DNA of 64,000 bases. It comes from Rhabdophis nuchalis. Taxonomy: Eukaryota > Chordata > Lepidosauria > Squamata > Natricidae. The notes under the pieces were generated by a model. The model was not told the DNA's origin. It saw nothing but the letters and a program-made list of their open reading frames with translations, and searched no databases. The number at the start of each line of letters is the position of its first letter. The first letter of the stretch is position 1. Shown in pieces: positions 60,126 to 64,000 of the stretch. Both the position numbers and the translations under genes were made by a program. The stretch is taken from positions 63,702,850 to 63,766,849 of the forward strand of contig CM077645.1 in NCBI GenBank assembly GCA_039707465.1. The letters run 5' to 3'.

Positions 60126-60189
60126 TTGTTTGGGACAGCCGTTAAACTGAATGGAAAACCACTGCTTTCCCACCCCAGGATACTGTCCA

Positions 60190-60440
60190 TTGTTCAAGTA
60201 ATGTAATTTAATTTATACCCCACCTTTATTTTTTTTAGGTCAAGACAGAACACCTAATGTTCTCTCCTCCTACTTTCCCCACAACAATCCTGGGAGGTAG
60301 GCTGGGCTGAGAGAGAATAGTTGACTCTGATCCCAAGGGGAATAGGTACATAAAGCAATAGGTACCTGAATATACAGAAAGAATATAAGAAGTGACTGGT
60401 CCAAGACATAGAGCCAAATTTACACTGGAAACATTTAAAA
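60190..60440 (-). repeat. LINE/SINE-like 3' repeat 'ataccccacctttatt'
   Basis: Contains tttataccccacctttattt, cccacaacaatcctgggagg and ggctgggctgagagagaata, a common reptile dispersed repeat type. Ends about 120 bp before a PDZD8 exon. Confidence 0.5.
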
Positions 60441-60562
60441 TCCATACTGTAAGATTATGTATCAAATATAATATGTTACATATTATATAGTATATTGTAT
60501 TACATACAATATACCAAATATCACAGCTGTATGAAACTGAAATTGTGGAAACTATGGCTTAC

Positions 60563-60665
60563 CGTCTTGATGAAAGTCCTTTCTTTGTCTTCCCAAAATT
60601 TGTCACTCAATTCAATTGTGCAGTGAATATTTATTTCTCTCTCATAGGATCCAAAAATAAATAAT
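60563..60665 (-). CDS. PDZD8: PDZD8 exon: region between SMP and PDZ domains
   Basis: 103 nt on the - strand. Encodes LFIFGSYEREINIHCTIELS and DKFWEDKERTFIKT. Acceptor tgaatttcag, donor gtaagc. It joins in frame to the 41183-41345 exon across a 19.2-kb intron. Exons encoding the transmembrane anchor and SMP domain lie beyond 64000. Confidence 0.9.
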
Positions 60666-61115
60666 CTGAAATTCAAACATATAATTATTACATTACCATT
60701 AATTGCTTACAGCTGCTACATTTTCTTTAGCAATTTATTTATAGTACACTATTTCAGGATATCAGAAGTTTAAAAAAAGAATTTGCACCCTCTAGTGGAA
60801 ACAGGTAGCAAATGAAAGCAAAGACACAATTCCAAAATTTTTCATATATAGTAGGTAATATATGCACTGAAATAGGTAACAAGTGTAAACTGGGTATCAC
60901 TGCAAAGTAAATAGTGATAAAAACTGTGACTGAAAACTAATTTTAATTAAATATATATTAGCGAATCATTCTAAAGAGAAAATATTCTTTTCTGACAGGA
61001 CAAACAGGTATCTGTCACCATAACACCATAACAAGGCGAGGGCCTAATAATAACAGGTTGTTGTGAAACAATTACCTATACTAATATACCCTGTCTAAGC
61101 TGATGTAATAGGGGA

Positions 61116-61187
61116 ACTGGTTTGGCTTAAGTGTGAGGTTCCTCGCCTTGCATGCAACATAGCCCCGGTTCGAATCCCAGTAAGGGG
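61116..61187 (+). promoter_or_regulatory. tRNA-Ala(UGC)-like segment with Pol III A and B boxes
   Basis: A box TGGCTTAAGTG at 61123-61133, anticodon TGC at 61149-61151 with T before it and A after it, B box GGTTCGAATCC at 61167-61177. Counting from 61116 these fall at tRNA positions 8, 34-36 and 52, exactly canonical. The acceptor and T stems do not pair well, so it is a tRNA-derived promoter, not a functional tRNA gene. It ends about 4 nt before ribozyme 1; the B box also recurs in inverse at about 61383-61393. Confidence 0.7.
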
Positions 61188-61190
61188 TAT

Positions 61191-61237
61191 GGCCAGCTGA
61201 TGAGAGCTAATAAGCTCGAAATAGATCTATCCTGGTC
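61191..61237 (+). ncRNA. Hammerhead ribozyme 1 (type I, 47 nt)
   Basis: Stem I: GGCCAG (61191-61196) with CUGGUC (61232-61237), six pairs including one G-U. Core CUGAUGA at 61197-61203. Stem II GAGCU/AGCUC with loop AAUA (61204-61217). GAAA at 61218-61221. Short stem III (A61221-U61230, then U-A and A-U) closed by GAUC. Cleavage triplet AUC with the predicted cut after 61231. All invariant core bases are present. The palindromic short stem III is typical of retroelement hammerheads that work best as dimers. Confidence 0.93.
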
Positions 61238-61323
61238 TCTTCTAATTTAATTTATTGATCAGCTCATAAAAACAGCTCATATATATGTTAGTATTATGAG
61301 CTGATCAATAAATAAATCAGAGA

Positions 61324-61370
61324 GACTAGGATAGATCTATTTCGAGCTTTTAAGCTCTCATCAGCTAGTC
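61324..61370 (-). ncRNA. Hammerhead ribozyme 2 (type I, 47 nt)
   Basis: On -: stem I GACUAG (61370-61365) with CUAGUC (61329-61324), six Watson-Crick pairs; CUGAUGA at 61364-61358; stem II GAGCU-UAAA-AGCUC; GAAA at 61343-61340; short stem III UAGAUCUA; cut after AUC, between 61330 and 61329. This one is in the sense of the Penelope-like element. Compared with ribozyme 1, stem I differs at two positions that together keep pairing. Confidence 0.93.
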
Positions 61371-61423
61371 ATACTCTTACTGGGATTCGAACCGGGGCGT
61401 AGTCATACTCCCAGTAAGAGTAT

Positions 61424-61470
61424 GACTAGCTGATGAGAGCTAAAAAGCTCGAAATAGATTTATTCTAGTC
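61424..61470 (+). ncRNA. Hammerhead ribozyme 3 (type I, 47 nt)
   Basis: Stem I GACUAG (61424-61429) with CUAGUC (61465-61470); CUGAUGA at 61430-61436; stem II GAGCU-AAAA-AGCUC; GAAA at 61451-61454; stem III UAGAUUUA; cleavage triplet AUU with the predicted cut after 61464. AUU fits the NUH rule but is usually slower than AUC. Confidence 0.9.
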
Positions 61471-61842
61471 TCTCTGATTTATTTATTGATCAGCTCATAA
61501 TACTAACACACATATTAAAAAATTAACACAACGGAACTCATGGCTTTCTGTCTAGATGGTCTCTAGTGATGAGCCGAAAGGCAGAAAAGGAAACAGTATG
61601 CTTCCTTCCTTAATTGGGGCCTTAACAGGGTGTTGTGGAAACAATTTTATATATATATGCTGGCATTGCTTGCTTCGGGTATTTTCCCGTGTATAAGGCA
61701 TGGAAATGTTATTGCAACGTTTCGACAAGATCTCACTTGTCATCGTCAGGCTTTGGTCTGTGACTGTGACGGCATGGCCCTTTTTTAAATCTTGGGGTGG
61801 GGTGGGGTGGAGTGCTGACTATTGTTGTGAGTGTGTTGATTA

Positions 61843-62022
61843 ATAATAATAATAATAATAATAAATTTTAATTTATAATCCGCTCTCTCTCCTTGAAGGG
61901 ACTTGAGGCGGGGCACAGGGAATTTAAAATACATATAAAATCACAAACATAGTACAATATAAAATAAAATTAAACTAACCCTGCGCTAAAATCCCATATT
62001 AAAACTAAAAATTAATCGTTAA
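61843..62022 (-). mobile_element. L2-type LINE 3' end inserted in Penelope-like element
   Basis: (AAT)n run, then tttataatccgctctctctc and gacttgaggcggggcacagg, closely matching 55537-55820. On - the element is 5'-truncated. Confidence 0.7.
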
Positions 62023-62283
62023 AAACCCTGTGCAGCAGCATCATGACTGGTAGATTGATACTGATTGGTCTCATTTGTATGTTTCTCCTTATTTTGAATT
62101 TCAATGGCTTGGGTGGAGGGTGGGGCTCGTCTGCTGGTCAGTGCTGGTTTCCAGATGTCTGGTAGGCGGAAGGTGTCATCACGTTTGTTCATACTGTTAG
62201 ATTGCTTCTCTATTTCAATGGCTTCTCTGATTATTCTCCTGTTCAGTTGTTCAGCCTTGGAGATCATTTTAGTTCCTTTTATA
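62023..62283 (-). pseudogene. Penelope-like protein C-terminal fragment
   Basis: About 85 codons remain open (LNRRIIREAIEIEKQ, MNKRDDTFRLPDIWKPAL). In the family this is the end of the reverse transcriptase-GIY-YIG endonuclease protein. It is truncated at about 62283 by the junction with the composite at 62288, and its 3' side by an L2 insertion. Confidence 0.7.
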
Positions 62284-62287
62284 TATA

Positions 62288-62400
62288 TAAAAGCTATACC
62301 CGGCCACGCATTGCTGTGGCCCAGTCTGGTTAAATGGCCAACCAATCTGTGTGTAGATCTACACCTGCACACATACACACAACCATCATATAACCCCCAA
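62288..62400 (+). repeat. Terminal segment of composite, 'agctatacccggcc' end, copy 2
   Basis: Reads agctatacccggccacgcat, tggttaaatggccaaccaat and agatctacacctgcacacat; inverse of 57996-58103. Confidence 0.75.
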
Positions 62401-62695
62401 CCTACCTACCTACTGTATTTCTCCCTCTCTATCTATCCCTCTACCTACCTACCTACTGTATTTCTCCCTCTCTCTATTCCTCTACCTACCTACCTACTGT
62501 ATTTCTCACTATCTATACACCTACCTACCTATGGTATTTCTCCCTCGCTGTCTATCCCTCTACTTACCTACCTACTGTATTTCTTGCTTTCTCCCTCTAC
62601 CTACCTACCTACTGTATTTCTCCCTATCTATCCACCTACCTACCTACCTACCTTATTTTTCCCTCTCTATCTATCCCCCCATCTACCTACCTACC
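62401..62695. repeat. Minisatellite of ~45-bp CTAC/CTAT-rich units
   Basis: Repeated units ctacctacctactgtatttc plus tccctctctatctatccctc; inverse of the tract at 57780-57995. Confidence 0.9.
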
Positions 62696-63479
62696 GTAAT
62701 ACAATAATACAATAGCAGGGTTGGAAGGGACCTTGTAGGTCATCTAGTCCAACTCCCTGCCTAGGCAGGAAGCCCTATACGCATGATTTATTTTTATTTA
62801 TTTTTTCACATTTATAACCCGCACCCATCTCACCATAAAGGGACTCGGGGCGGCGAACCTATGGCACGGGTGCCACAGATGGCACACGGAACCATTTCTT
62901 AGGCCACGCGAGGCATTGCCCTGTCAGCTTCAGTGTGTATGTGTGCCCTGGCCAGCTGATTTAGGCCTTCTTTTGAGGCCATTTTTTGCCCTCTGGAGGA
63001 GGGGGAAGGCTGTTTTCACCCTCCCCAGGCTCCTATAAAGCCTCTAGAGCCTGGGGAGGAGGTAAAAAGCATGCCAAATGCAGGGGGTCATGCACATAGC
63101 ATTATGGATGTGGCTCACTGTGCACATTGCCCCTGCACTCCCCCTGCTTTTGGCACGCAAGCCAAAAAAGGTTAGCCATCACTGCCCTATACCATTTCAG
63201 ACAAATGGCTATCCAACATCTTCTTGAAGACTTGCAGTGTTGGGGCATTCACAACTTCTGGAGGCAAGCTGTTCCACTGGTTAATTGTTCTAACTGTCAG
63301 GAAATTTCTCCTCAGTTCTAAGTTGCTTCTCTCCTTGATTAGTTTCGACCCATTGCTTCTTGTTCTGCCCTCAGGGGCTTTGGAGAATAGCTTGACTCCC
63401 TTTTCTTTGTGGCAACCCCTGAGATATTGGAAGGCTACTACCCTGTCTCCCCTAGTCCCTCTTTTATTAACCTGTATTT
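62696..63479 (-). mobile_element. CR1 LINE fragment with nested hAT and L2 insertions (copy 2 of composite)
   Basis: CR1 3' end on -: 63479-63193 encodes GDRVVAFQYLRGCHKEKGVK and RRNFLTVRTINQWNSLPPEV, and the tail is at 62779-62696. A hAT-type element fills 62781-63184 between ccctatac duplications at 62773-62780 and 63185-63192. Within that, 62788-62858 is an L2 3' end. Confidence 0.85.
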
Positions 63480-63639
63480 CCCCCCCCCCCCTCTCTCTAT
63501 GGGCCACCTGGGAGTTTGCTATCCCAGTGCCTTTTTGGCCCTAAGAGGCCTCCATACAGGCTGAGGAAATGACTGTTGGTGGGAGGAGTTACAGGGAGGT
63601 GAAAACCTGATCAGTGGGTACATTTTACATTTGTGTACC

Positions 63640-63800
63640 TTGCACATGACACACATGTGCTAGGCACAAAATGAGTATGTATTCTATTATCGGAAGTCCT
63701 TGTGAACATTGTGTGAAAGTTTGGTGTAAATCGGTTCAGTAGTTTTTGAGATTAGTGGATTCGTACAAACTATTTTACATTTTTATTTATATAGATATAT
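63640..63800. repeat. 'gtgtaaatcggttcagtagttt' terminal-like segment
   Basis: Contains gtttggtgtaaatcggttca and agtttttgagattagtggat, then an atttatatagatatata end. Such ends are widespread in animal retroelements; together with agctatacccggcc at 62288 it may be the other terminus of the element that hosts the composite. Confidence 0.4.
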
Positions 63801-64000
63801 ATATTTTCAGTATAGCTTGTATTTGGAAATTCTGCATTTTATAGGAATATTTGTAGTTCTACTCAACTATTATTTTATAGTTTAACTGCCAAATAAAATA
63901 AGAAAAACAGGTTAGATTAAAGATCAAGGAAGTCTTATTTGTCTCCTCTATTATACTTGTTCTGAATTATATATAAGAAATAAGACTTAAAACATGTTTA

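Larger units (their letters stand above)
61162..61398. repeat. Inverted ~105-bp arms each holding a hammerhead
   Basis: Arm A 61162-61269 (gccccggttcgaatcccagt to cagctcataa) and arm B 61294-61398 are inverted copies, separated by about 24 bp. A third, direct partial copy follows at 61411-61500. Confidence 0.88.
61070..62283 (-). mobile_element. Penelope-like retroelement 3' part with hammerhead-bearing terminal region
   Basis: On - the frame at 62280-62030 encodes KGTKMISKAEQLNRRIIREA, IEIEKQSNSMNKRDDTFRLP and DIWKPAL, typical of the extreme C-terminus (after the GIY-YIG endonuclease) of Penelope-like elements. An L2 3' end (61843-62022) interrupts it. Beyond lies a segment with tgagatcttgtcgaaacgtt (near 61720-61740) and then the ribozyme-bearing repeats. 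Hammerhead motifs are a known feature of Penelope-like terminal repeats, which supports the assignment. The 5' part of the element is missing. Confidence 0.72.

Noticed and set aside
61116..61187. Genuine tRNA-Ala gene
   Set aside because: A/B boxes and anticodon are at the right positions, but acceptor, T and part of the anticodon stems do not pair; better seen as a tRNA-derived promoter.
62104..62715. 203-codon + ORF
   Set aside because: Runs antisense through the Penelope fragment and then through the CTAC-rich minisatellite; no domain.

Overview
This is a vertebrate nuclear window. The repeat content points to a squamate reptile, more likely a snake than a lizard, although no single feature proves it. 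Introns are long with GT-AG boundaries. The repeats include CR1 and L2-type LINEs, tRNA-derived squamate-type SINEs, several hAT-like non-autonomous elements, a Penelope-like element and long GATA/GTAG/GAAA microsatellites.

Two genes are present, tail to tail, in the same order and orientation as in human 10q25. SLC18A2 (VMAT2, vesicular monoamine transporter 2) is on the + strand. Its last 13 coding exons lie between 8675 and 30919 and encode TM3 to the C-terminus. PDZD8 (ER membrane-contact lipid-transfer protein) is on the - strand. Its last three coding exons are at 60563-60665, 41183-41345 and 37572-39880, and the N-terminal exons lie beyond position 64000. All 13 SLC18A2 exons join in frame, as do the three PDZD8 exons, with no disabling mutation. 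The stop codons are 6.6 kb apart.

Most of the rest is transposon-derived. Positions 1958 to about 6560 hold a near-complete L2/CR1-group LINE on the - strand: endonuclease, reverse transcriptase, one 8-nt deletion, and probably a 5' region of purine-rich ~102-bp tandem monomers plus a GC-rich segment with a perfect NRF1-like palindrome. Other blocks hold CR1 3' ends, 5'-truncated L2 copies, hAT elements with 8-bp target duplications, foldback hairpins, and a 616-bp unit with 105-bp terminal inverted repeats (24288-24903).

The most striking region is 61070-62283. A Penelope-like element C-terminus (- strand) is followed by a terminal region holding three complete 47-nt hammerhead ribozymes in alternating orientation (+ at 61191-61237, - at 61324-61370, + at 61424-61470). 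The first two sit in ~105-bp inverted arms. Just upstream of the first is a tRNA-Ala(UGC)-like segment with A box, anticodon and B box at exact tRNA spacing. This looks like a Pol III-type promoter joined to a self-cleaving ribozyme within a retroelement terminus. About 4 kb away, 56855-58103 and 62288-63480 are inverted copies of one composite (CR1 + hAT + microsatellite) sharing the same hAT insertion site.
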